Below, piece by piece: positions 1-6,793 of a stretch of DNA of 18,056 bases. The stretch comes from Schlegelella_A sp036496385 (lineage in GTDB: Bacteria > Pseudomonadota > Gammaproteobacteria > Burkholderiales > Burkholderiaceae_C), in contig DASXLD010000116.1 of NCBI GenBank assembly GCA_036496385.1, positions 1-18,056 of the forward strand, given 5' to 3'. The stretch's first letter is position 1, and each line of letters starts with the position of its first letter. The notes beneath the pieces are model-generated. The model was not told where the DNA came from, did no database searches, and saw only the letters and a program-made list of their open reading frames with translations. Made by a program: the position numbers and the translations under genes.

Positions 1-260
<260 letters not shown>

Positions 261-268
<8 letters not shown>

Positions 269-1517
269 AGCGCAGCGCTTCGGCCGGCTCGAGCCGGCTC
301 GCGCGCCAGCTCGGATAGAGGGTGGCGAGGAAGGCGAGGACGAGCGAGATGACCGCGATCGGGACGATGTCGCCCTGCTGCGGATCGCTCGGCATGCGGC
401 TGATCAGGTAAACGCTGCTCGGCAGGAAGGTGACGTGCAGCAGCCTCTCGATGAACGGCACGATGACGTCGATGTTGAAGGCGACGAGGAGGCCGAACAG
501 GACGCCCGCAAGCGTGCCGATGATGCCGGCGGCGGCGCCCTGGACGATGAAGATGCCCATGATCGAGCGCGGCGTCGCGCCGAGCGTGCGCAGGATGGCG
601 ATGTCGGCGCGCTTGTCGGTGACCGTCATGACGAGCGTCGAGACGAGATTGAACGCGGCGACCGCGACGATCAGCGTCAGGATGATGAACATCAGCCGCT
701 TTTCGACCTGGACGGCGGAGAACCAGTTGCGGTTGGTGCTCGTCCAGTCGCGCACGATCACGTCCGGACCGAGCTGCCGGCCAAGCTCGGCGGCGACCAG
801 GGGCGCCTCGTTGAGGTCGCGCAGGCGCAGCTGGACGCCGGTCGGCCCTTCGACGCGAAAGAGCTTGGCCGCGTCGTCGAGCGCCACCAGCGCCAGACCG
901 CTGTCGTATTCGTAGTGGCCGGCGTCGAAGGTGCCGACCACGGTCAGCGTGCGCAGCCGCGGCACGATTCCGGCGGGAGTCACCTGGCCGCCCGGGAGGA
1001 CGGCCGTCACCTTGTCGCCCGGGCCGACGCCGAGCGAGCGCGCCAGCTCGCCGCCGAGGACGACGCTCCACGAGCCGGGAACGAGGCGCGCCAGCGTCGT
1101 GTCCTTGAGCTTGGCCGCGAGGTCGGTCACCGTCGCTTCGGCTTGCGGATCGATGCCGCGCACGACGATGCCGCGCATGTCGTCGCCGCGCGCGAGCAGC
1201 GCCTGCGAGCTGACGAAGGGCGCTGCACCGATGACCTCGGGATTGGCGCGCGCCGCGGCGGCGGTCTTCTGCCAATCGGCGAGCGCGGCGCCGCCGGCGC
1301 CGATCACCTCGATGTGCGAGATGACCGAGAGCATCCGGTCGCGCACTTCCTTCTGGAAGCCGTTCATCACCGACAGGACGATGATCAGCGCGGCGACGCC
1401 GAGCGCGATGCCGAGCATCGAGACGCCGGAGATGAACGAGATGAACCGGTTCCTGCGCCCGGCACGACCGGCTCGCGTGTAGCGCCAGCCGATCTGCAGT
1501 TCATAGGGCCAGTTCAT
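261..1517 (-). CDS. lolC: LolC/LolE family lipoprotein-releasing permease
   Basis: This is the inner-membrane permease of the LolCDE lipoprotein exporter, 418 residues, a normal length for the family. The N-terminus MNWPYELQIGWRYTRA closely follows the LolC pattern. A first membrane helix spans about residues 25-52 and ends in VLSVMNGFQKEV, a strongly conserved family stretch. A large periplasmic MacB-like domain follows (about 53-270). The C-terminal part holds three further helices, including IILTLIVAVAAFNLVSTLVM, the cytoplasmic coupling stretch RADIAILRTLGATPRSIM, and a final helix before YPSWRASRLEPAEALRYE. The family signature at the start supports the ATG at 1517. There is no Shine-Dalgarno sequence and a -10-like TAGCAT lies just nine bases upstream. 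The gene overlaps lolD by eight bases. A single lolC/E gene is visible here; whether a separate lolE exists elsewhere cannot be told. Confidence 0.96.
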
Positions 1518-1526
1518 GCGGGGGCG

Positions 1527-1532
1527 ATGCTA
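1527..1532 (-). promoter_or_regulatory. Putative -10 element for lolC
   Basis: On the minus strand the hexamer TAGCAT is followed by a GC-rich discriminator (CGCCCCCGC) and then the lolC ATG, with only nine bases between hexamer and start codon. No good -35 match is visible at 16-18 bp. Transcription starting 6-8 bases after the hexamer would leave a leader of only 1-3 bases. No Shine-Dalgarno sequence is present, which fits this. Confidence 0.45.
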
Positions 1533-1571
1533 CCCGACCCCTGCGGCGTGCGACGCTCGCGCCACCGCTCG

Positions 1572-1577
1572 GATAAT
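1572..1577 (+). promoter_or_regulatory. Putative -10 element for the mutase-like gene (leaderless type)
   Basis: GATAAT matches the sigma-70 -10 consensus at five of six positions. It is followed by CGGGCCC and then directly by the ATG at 1585, seven bases downstream. The expected transcription start therefore falls on or next to the start codon. No purine-rich ribosome-binding site is present. The -35 region is poor (TGCGAC at about 17 bp spacing). Confidence 0.5.
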
Positions 1578-1584
1578 CGGGCCC

Positions 1585-2538
1585 ATGCACTTGCTCGTCC
1601 CGTTCGCCGCCGACGATTCGGAGGACTGCCGCAACGTGCTGCGCGACCAGGCGCTGCCCAATCTCGAGCGACTGCTCGCGTTGCTCGCAGCGGCCGGGCG
1701 CGACGACGGCGACTCTGCCACCTTGTCGCCGCCGCACGAGCGCGCGCTCGCCGCCGCATGGGGCTGGCAAGGCGGCGATGGCCTGCTGCCGTTCGCAGCG
1801 CACGCCGCCGCAGCCGACGGCATCGCGACGACAACGCTCGCCTGGGCACTGCTGACGCCGAGCCATCTGCAGCTCGGCCGCGACGACGTGACGCTGCTCG
1901 ATCCGGCACTGCTGGCGCTCGATGAAGCCGAATCGCGTGCGCTGTTCGCGAGCGTCGCGGAGCTGTTCGCGAGCGAGGGATTCGCGATCGCTTGGGGCAA
2001 CCCCGAGCGCTGGTACGCGGCGCGTGACGATCTCCAGGGGCTCGCGACGCCATCGCTCGACCGCGTCATCGGCCGGGGCGTCGATCGCTGGTTGCGCGCG
2101 AGCGATCACGACGGCGGCGGCGCGCGACGAGAGGCCCTGGCGCTGGTTCGGCGCCTGCAGAGCGAAGCGCAGCTCGTCTTCCACGTCCACGAGGTCAACG
2201 AGCGCCGCGAGGAGCGCGGCGCTCTCGTCGTCAATTCGATCTGGCTGAGCGGCTGCGGCCGCAGCCAGCCGACCGACACGGCGGCCGGCCCGGAGATCGC
2301 GTCGTCGTTGCGCGCGCCGCTGCTCGTTGGCGATTGGGCCGCATGGGCCGAGGCCTGGCGTGCCCTCGACACCGGCGCGATCGCCCGCCTCCTCGCCGAT
2401 GCCCGCGCCGGCAGGGCGACCACGCTGACGCTTTGCGGCGCGCGCTCGGCGGCGCGCTTCGAACTGCAGCCGCGATCGCTCTGGCAGCGCCTGCGCGCGC
2501 CGCGGGGCGCCGCGCCCGACGTGCTGGCGTCGCTCTAG
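1585..2538 (+). CDS. Phosphoglycerate mutase-like conserved protein of unknown function (recJ neighbour)
   Basis: This 317-residue protein belongs to a conserved betaproteobacterial family usually found directly before recJ and often named 'phosphoglycerate mutase'. Family-like stretches are LSPPHERALAAAWG (about residues 48-61), TPSHLQLGRDDVTLLDP (about 93-109), LATPSLDRVIGRGVDRWL (about 153-170) and VNSIWLSGCG (about 212-221). I see none of the metal-binding Asp/His motifs of the cofactor-independent mutase nor the RHG motif of the dPGM type, so the enzymatic name is doubtful. No signal peptide or membrane segment is visible. The frame is open back to 1516, but that would run into the lolC start region. 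The ATG at 1585, just after a -10-like element, begins the conserved MHLLVPFA stretch. The recJ ATG lies only nine bases after the stop, so the two are probably co-transcribed. Confidence 0.85.
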   Translation: MHLLVPFAADDSEDCRNVLRDQALPNLERLLALLAAAGRDDGDSATLSPPHERALAAAWGWQGGDGLLPFAAHAAAADGIATTTLAWALLTPSHLQLGRDDVTLLDPALLALDEAESRALFASVAELFASEGFAIAWGNPERWYAARDDLQGLATPSLDRVIGRGVDRWLRASDHDGGGARREALALVRRLQSEAQLVFHVHEVNERREERGALVVNSIWLSGCGRSQPTDTAAGPEIASSLRAPLLVGDWAAWAEAWRALDTGAIARLLADARAGRATTLTLCGARSAARFELQPRSLWQRLRAPRGAAPDVLASL

Positions 2539-2547
2539 GGGAGCGCC

Positions 2548-4296
2548 ATGGCCACCGAGATGGCACCGATTCGCCTCGTCACCCGCGACGTGCCGCCGCG
2601 CGCCGCGTGGGCGCTCGAGCAGGCCGGGCTCCATCCGCTGCTCGCGCGGCTGTTCGCGGCGCGCGGCGTCAAAGGCGCCGACGACCTCGACGACGCGCTC
2701 GCACGCCTGCTGCCGCCGACGACGCTGCTCGGTGCCGGCGACGCGGCGGAGCTGCTCGCCGACGCGATCGGTGCCGGCAGCCGCATCTGCGTCGTCGCCG
2801 ACTACGACTGCGACGGCGCGACCGCGTGCGCGGTGACGCTGCGCGGCCTGCGCATGCTCGGCGCCGATCCAGCGACGCTCGGCTACGTCGTCCCCGACCG
2901 GCGCGTCCATGGCTACGGGCTGACGCCGCAGATCGTCGACCTCGCGTTGGCGCAATCGGCCGAGGTGCTGGTGACGGTCGACAACGGCATCGCCAGCCTC
3001 GACGGCGTCGCCCACGCGCACGCGTCCGGGCTCGCAGTCGTCATCACCGACCACCACCTGCCGTTGCTGGGCGACAGCGGCGTCGTCCTGCCCGAAGCCG
3101 ACGTCATCGTCGATCCGAACCAGCCGGGCTGCGGCTTTGCGAGCAAGCATCTTGCCGGCGTCGGCGTCGCGTTCTACGTCCTGCTCGCGCTGCGTGCGGA
3201 GCTGCGCGAGCGCGGCGAGTTCGCGCTCGCCGACCAGCCGCGCCTCGACGCGCTGCTCGACCTGGTCGCGCTCGGCACGGTCGCCGATGTCGTCCGCCTC
3301 GACCGCAACAACCGCTGTCTGGTCGCGCAGGGCGTGAAGCGGATCCGCGCCGGCCGGATGCAGGCGGGCATCGCGGCCTTGTTCGCGGTCGCCGGCCGCG
3401 ACCCGCGCCAGGCGAGCGCGGCGGACTTCGGGTTCGCGATCGGCCCGCGCCTGAACGCCGCCGGGCGGCTGGCTGACATGACGCTCGGCATCGAATGCCT
3501 GCTGACCGACGACGCCGCGCGCGCGCACGAGCTCGCCGCGCTGCTCGACGAAATCAATCGCGAGCGGCGCACCCTCGAGGCCGGCATGCGCGAGGACGCG
3601 GAGGCCGAGGTCGAGCGCGCGTTCGCGCTCAGCGGCACGCTCGAGCCTGCGCTGGCGGTGTTCGATCCATCGTTCCACGAGGGGGTCGTCGGCATCATCG
3701 CGTCGCGCCTGAAGGACCGGCTGCACCGGCCGACCTTCGTCTTCGCGCGTGGCCACGACGGCTCGCTGAAGGGATCGGGACGATCGATCGAGGGCTTTCA
3801 CCTGCGCGATGCGCTCGATCTCGTCAGCAAGCGCCATCCGGGGCTGCTGCTGCGCTTCGGCGGCCACGCGATGGCGGCGGGTTGCACGGTCGGGGCCGCC
3901 GACCTCGACGCCTTCCGCAGCGCGCTGCAACAGGTCGCCGGCGAAGGACTCGGCACGTGCGCCGTCGAGCGAACGATCGTCAGTGACGGGCCGCTGGCGG
4001 CGGCGCACTTCGAGCCGGCGACGGTCCGCCTGCTCGACGACCAGGTCTGGGGCAACGCGTTCGATGCCCCGATCTTCAGCGACACCGTCGACGTCGTCTC
4101 GCAGCGACTCGTCGGCGACAAGCATCTCAAGCTCGCGCTGCGCGTCGGCGGCGTCATGCGCGATGCGATCTGGTTCGGCCGCAGCGACCCCGTCGGCGAG
4201 CGCGTCCGCCTCGCCTGGCGCCTCGGGCTCGATGCCTACAACGGCATCGAGCGCGTCCAGATGATCGTCGTCGCCGTCGAAGGAGGCTCGCGCTAG
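2548..4296 (+). CDS. recJ: Single-stranded-DNA-specific exonuclease RecJ
   Basis: RecJ is the 5'-to-3' single-strand DNA exonuclease of RecF-pathway recombination, base excision and mismatch repair. At 582 residues the length is normal (E. coli about 577). The DHH phosphoesterase motifs are intact: VVADYDCDGATA (DYDCDG at 85-90), TVDNGIAS (about 143-150) and VITDHH (DHH at 168-170). DPNQPGC, a metal-site LGTVADVV stretch and GPRLNAAGR follow. The DHHA1 part shows HEGVVGIIASRLKD, LKGSGRSI and RFGGHAMAAG (near residue 438). A C-terminal OB-like domain closes the protein. The ribosome-binding site GGGGAG lies just upstream of the ATG. Translation probably follows from the preceding gene, whose stop is nine bases away. 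Alternative in-frame start: Met5. Confidence 0.98.
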   Translation: MATEMAPIRLVTRDVPPRAAWALEQAGLHPLLARLFAARGVKGADDLDDALARLLPPTTLLGAGDAAELLADAIGAGSRICVVADYDCDGATACAVTLRGLRMLGADPATLGYVVPDRRVHGYGLTPQIVDLALAQSAEVLVTVDNGIASLDGVAHAHASGLAVVITDHHLPLLGDSGVVLPEADVIVDPNQPGCGFASKHLAGVGVAFYVLLALRAELRERGEFALADQPRLDALLDLVALGTVADVVRLDRNNRCLVAQGVKRIRAGRMQAGIAALFAVAGRDPRQASAADFGFAIGPRLNAAGRLADMTLGIECLLTDDAARAHELAALLDEINRERRTLEAGMREDAEAEVERAFALSGTLEPALAVFDPSFHEGVVGIIASRLKDRLHRPTFVFARGHDGSLKGSGRSIEGFHLRDALDLVSKRHPGLLLRFGGHAMAAGCTVGAADLDAFRSALQQVAGEGLGTCAVERTIVSDGPLAAAHFEPATVRLLDDQVWGNAFDAPIFSDTVDVVSQRLVGDKHLKLALRVGGVMRDAIWFGRSDPVGERVRLAWRLGLDAYNGIERVQMIVVAVEGGSR

Positions 4297-4356
4297 GGCG
4301 GCAGCAGGCGACGTGCCGGGGCGACAGATGGCACTCGCGCGCAGCGAGGCAACTCC

Positions 4357-4362
4357 TAGAAT
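4357..4362 (+). promoter_or_regulatory. Putative -10 element for the TPR gene
   Basis: TAGAAT followed by CGCGGCGG has the same form as the other -10 candidates in this window. It lies 40 bases before the ATG at 4403, so a leader of about 33 bases would result. No convincing -35 hexamer is seen at 16-18 bp. It sits in the 106-base gap after recJ and suggests that a new transcription unit starts here. Confidence 0.45.
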
Positions 4363-4402
4363 CGCGGCGGTTTGCGCCGAGGAGGCGCGGGAGTCCTGCC
4401 GT

Positions 4403-5149
4403 ATGCCGTTCGTCGGCGTCGTTCACCTCGCCATCGCGGCGTTCTTCGGTATCCACGCCGTCCGTTCGGGGCAGCCGATCTACTGGCTGTTCGTGCTGTT
4501 CGCCTTCCCGCTCCTCGGCAGCGTCGTCTACTGCTTCGCGATCTATCTGCCGCAGTGGCGCTACACGCACGGCGGCAGGAAGGCGGCACGCACCGTCCAG
4601 AACCTAGTCGATCCCCATCGCGAGCTGCGCGAAGCGAGCGCGGAGTTCGATCGCACCCCGACTGCGTACAACCGCGCGCGCCTCGCCGCCGCGCTGCTCG
4701 CCAAGGGACACGTCGACGAGGCGATCGAGCACTACCGGGCGACCGCGAGCGGCGCCTATGCGAGCGACGCGACCTTTCTCGCCGGGCTGGCGCGGGCCGA
4801 GATCGCCGCCGGCAGGCACGGCGATGCGGCGGCGACCCTGGAGCGGCTGTTTGCAAGCCATCCCGAGCAGTGCCGAGGCGCGCTCGCGATTGCCCATGCC
4901 GAGGCGCTTGCCGGCGCCGGCAGCGCGAACGCCCGTGCCGCGTTCGAGGCCGTCGTCGCCAAGGACGCATCGACCGAGGCACAGTACAAGTACGGCGCGT
5001 TCCTGCACAGCCGCGGCGACCAGCTCGGCGCGCGGCGCGCCTTCGAGGCCGTGCTGCGCAACGCCGAGCACGGCCACGTCCCTTCGCGCGAGCTGAATTG
5101 CGAGTGGATAGCCCAGGCCAAGGTGGGGCTGCAGCAAATGGAGACATGA
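4403..5149 (+). CDS. Membrane-anchored tetratricopeptide (TPR) repeat protein
   Basis: This 248-residue protein has two hydrophobic N-terminal segments (about residues 3-20 and 26-49, the second ending FAIYLPQWR). The pattern IYWLFVLFAFPLLGSVVY resembles the short PLDc_N-type membrane hairpin seen before cytoplasmic domains. After a basic linker, residues about 75-240 form helical TPR-like repeats, for example YNRARLAAALLAKGHVDEAIEHYRAT, then FLAGLARAEIAAGRHGDAAATLERLF and YKYGAFLHSRGDQLGARRAFEAVL. It is probably a membrane-tethered scaffold; its partner is unknown. I chose the ATG at 4403 because the membrane segment begins there. The frame runs open to 4313, but those 30 residues lie upstream of and across the -10-like TAGAAT and look unlike protein. 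The next gene starts ten bases after the stop. Confidence 0.85.
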   Translation: MPFVGVVHLAIAAFFGIHAVRSGQPIYWLFVLFAFPLLGSVVYCFAIYLPQWRYTHGGRKAARTVQNLVDPHRELREASAEFDRTPTAYNRARLAAALLAKGHVDEAIEHYRATASGAYASDATFLAGLARAEIAAGRHGDAAATLERLFASHPEQCRGALAIAHAEALAGAGSANARAAFEAVVAKDASTEAQYKYGAFLHSRGDQLGARRAFEAVLRNAEHGHVPSRELNCEWIAQAKVGLQQMET

Positions 5150-5159
5150 TCCGGGTGCG

Positions 5160-6011
5160 ATGAACGCCGACCTGCACTGCCACTCCACCGTCTCCGACGG
5201 CACCCTCGAGCCGGAGGCGCTCGCGGCACGTGCCAAGGCCAACGGCGTCGAGCTCTGGGCGCTCACCGACCACGACGAGGTGAGCGGCCAGCGGCGCGCC
5301 CGCGACGCGGCGCGTGCGGCCGGCCTGCCATACCTGAACGGCGTCGAGGTCTCGGTCACGTTCCTCGACACGACAGTACACATCGTCGGCCTCGGCATCG
5401 ACGCCGACGACGCCGCGCTGCTGCAGGGGCTTCGCGCGACGCGTGGCGGTCGCGACGCGCGCGCGCGCGAGATGGCCGACGGGCTGGCCAAGGTCGGCAT
5501 CGCAGGCAGCTACGAAGGAGCGCTCCGCTACGTCGGCAATCCGGACCTGATCTCGCGCACCCACTTCGCACGCCATCTCGTCGACAGCGGCGTCTGCGCC
5601 GACACGCAGGAGGTGTTCCGGCGCTTCCTCGTCGAGGGCAAGCCCGGCTTCGTGCCGCACCGCTGGGCGACGCTTGCCGACGCTGTCCGCTGGATCGGCG
5701 ATGCCGGCGGCATCGCGATCGTCGCCCATCCGGCGCGCTACAAGTTCTCGCCGACCGAGGAATACGCGCTCTTCACCGAGTTCAAGGGGCACGGCGGCCG
5801 CGGCGTCGAAGTGACGACCGGCAGCCACACGGCCGCCGAGGCCGGGCGCTACGCCGGGACGGCACGCGAGTTCGACCTTCTCGCCTCGCGCGGCAGCGAC
5901 TTCCACAGCCCCGAGGAAAGCCGGATCGACCTCGGCGGGCTGCCACCGCTACCGTCCGGGCTCGCTCCGGTCTGGCAGGCGCTCGAAGCGCGCGTACACC
6001 GAGCCGGCTGA
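5160..6011 (+). CDS. PHP-domain phosphoesterase, YciV/RNase AM type
   Basis: This 283-residue protein is in the PHP family that includes E. coli YciV (RNase AM, a 5'-to-3' exonuclease acting on RNA ends) and the Chromobacterium 3',5'-nucleoside bisphosphate phosphatase. The metal-binding motifs are complete: DLHCHST with Asp4, His6 and His8; TDHDE at 36-40; Glu63 in NGVEVS; His74 in VHIVG; AHPARYK near residue 190; and GSDFH near the C-terminus. These give the usual trinuclear metal site. The family is cytoplasmic and no signal peptide is seen. The ATG at 5160 puts the conserved D-L-H-x-H motif at the very N-terminus, as in relatives. The ribosome-binding site is weak. It is followed by yciO, the pairing also known from E. 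coli (yciV-yciO). The exact substrate (RNA end or pAp) cannot be told from sequence. Confidence 0.92.
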   Translation: MNADLHCHSTVSDGTLEPEALAARAKANGVELWALTDHDEVSGQRRARDAARAAGLPYLNGVEVSVTFLDTTVHIVGLGIDADDAALLQGLRATRGGRDARAREMADGLAKVGIAGSYEGALRYVGNPDLISRTHFARHLVDSGVCADTQEVFRRFLVEGKPGFVPHRWATLADAVRWIGDAGGIAIVAHPARYKFSPTEEYALFTEFKGHGGRGVEVTTGSHTAAEAGRYAGTAREFDLLASRGSDFHSPEESRIDLGGLPPLPSGLAPVWQALEARVHRAG

Positions 6012-6033
6012 GGCGCAGCGCAGCGCGCGCACC

Positions 6034-6039
6034 GACAAT
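6034..6039 (+). promoter_or_regulatory. Putative -10 element for yciO (leaderless type)
   Basis: GACAAT is followed by CGGCGC and then the GTG start at 6046, only six bases later. No Shine-Dalgarno sequence is visible. The expected transcription start would be at or next to the GTG. Weak -35 region. Internal transcription from the PHP gene upstream is an alternative source of message. Confidence 0.42.
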
Positions 6040-6045
6040 CGGCGC

Positions 6046-6687
6046 GTGTCGCAGTACTTCGAGGTTCATCCGGTCAATCCGCAGCCGCGTCTGCTCAAGC
6101 AGGCGGCGCAGATCCTCGAGAACGGCGGCGTCGCCGCGATCCCGACCGATTCGAGCTACGCCCTCGCCTGCCATCTCGACGACAAGGCTGCCGCGGAGCA
6201 GTTGCGGCGCCTGCGCAATGTCGACGCGCGCCATCACCTGACGCTGCTCTGCCGCGATCTCTCCGAGCTGGCGAGCTACGCGCGGGTCGACAACCGGCAG
6301 TACCGGCTGCTCAAGCTGGCGACGCCGGGGCCGTTCACCTTCATCCTCGAGGCGACCAGGGAAGTGCCGCGCCGCGTCTCGCATCCGTCGCGGCGCACGA
6401 TCGGCCTGCGCGTCCCGGACCATCCGGTCACCGGCGCTCTGCTCGACCTGCTCGGCCAGCCGCTGCTCGCGACGACGCTGATCGCACCGGGCGAGAGCGA
6501 GCCGATGAACGACCCGGCGCTGATCCGCGAGCGTTTCGAGAGGTCGGTGCAGGCCATCGTCGACGCCGGCGCCTGCCCGATGCAGCCGACCACGGTGATC
6601 GACCTGACCGCAGCGTCGCCGCTCGTCGTCCGCCTCGGCCGCGGCGATCCGGCCCAGCTCGGGCTCACCGTCGGCGAAGGCGTCTGA
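6046..6687 (+). CDS. yciO: YciO, Sua5/YrdC-family RNA-binding protein
   Basis: This 213-residue protein is the YciO branch of the YrdC/Sua5 fold, related to threonylcarbamoyl-AMP synthases. Its N-terminus SQYFEVHPVNPQPRLLKQA aligns with the start I recall for E. coli YciO (SQFFYIHPDNPQQRL). Fold signatures are GGVAAIPTDSSYALAC (about 27-42), the LRRLRN motif, TPGPFTFILEAT (about 98-109) and the RTIGLRVPDHPV stretch (about 123-134). Real Sua5/TsaC has KxR and SxN motifs for threonylcarbamoyl transfer; here the sequence follows the YciO variant (LRNVDARHH), so its activity in t6A synthesis is uncertain. The start codon is GTG, fixed by the alignment of its first residues to family members. It has no ribosome-binding site and a -10-like element lies six bases upstream. 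Confidence 0.93.
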   Translation: MSQYFEVHPVNPQPRLLKQAAQILENGGVAAIPTDSSYALACHLDDKAAAEQLRRLRNVDARHHLTLLCRDLSELASYARVDNRQYRLLKLATPGPFTFILEATREVPRRVSHPSRRTIGLRVPDHPVTGALLDLLGQPLLATTLIAPGESEPMNDPALIRERFERSVQAIVDAGACPMQPTTVIDLTAASPLVVRLGRGDPAQLGLTVGEGV

Positions 6688-6705
6688 CCGTTCGTCCGGC
6701 CGCCC

Positions 6706-6735
6706 TTGACGGCGCCGCTCTGCCGCTATTAAAGT
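6706..6735 (+). promoter_or_regulatory. Putative sigma-70 promoter of the SPFH-RHH unit
   Basis: TTGACG (6706-6711) is the best -35 hexamer in the window, five of six to consensus. The -10 candidates are TAAAGT (6730-6735, 18 bp spacer) or TATTAA (6727-6732, 15 bp spacer). The -10 overlaps the left arm of the palindrome at 6731-6746, so a protein bound there would block polymerase. The exact -10 is not certain. Confidence 0.55.
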
Positions 6736-6753
6736 GATATCACTTTGAAATCA
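6731..6753. promoter_or_regulatory. Putative operator: 16-bp palindrome plus spaced half-copy
   Basis: Bases 6731-6746 read AAAGTGATATCACTTT, a perfect 16-bp palindrome and a striking AT-rich island in very GC-rich DNA. The core TGATATCA (6735-6742) recurs as TGAAATCA at 6746-6753, exactly 11 bp downstream, which places both on the same helix face. RHH repressors of the Arc/MetJ class bind half-sites about one turn apart through paired beta strands, and an RHH gene is the second gene of this unit. Binding by that protein (autoregulation) is inference; another repressor could use the site. Confidence 0.65.
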
Positions 6754-6755
6754 AT

Positions 6756-6777
6756 GGATCGCCGCTGTCGGCGATCC
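6756..6777 (+). repeat. Perfect 9-bp stem-loop in the SPFH leader
   Basis: GGATCGCCG (6756-6764), a CTGT loop (6765-6768) and CGGCGATCC (6769-6777) form a perfect nine-pair hairpin. It ends 16 bases before the SPFH ATG and five bases before the ribosome-binding site GGGAG (6783-6787). It could stabilise the mRNA 5' end, tune translation or be part of the control region. No U-run follows, so it is not a classic terminator. Confidence 0.6.
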
Positions 6778-6793
6778 CGGACGGGAGCGTGCC

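Noticed and set aside
1501..4125. 874-residue open frame on the minus strand over recJ
   Set aside because: recJ on the opposite strand has all family motifs; the antisense product is low-complexity Arg/Ala/Glu sequence.
5456..5467. Six CG repeats in a row, a possible Z-DNA tract
   Set aside because: It lies in the coding region of the PHP gene, encodes an ordinary Arg/Ala stretch and is expected by chance at this GC content.
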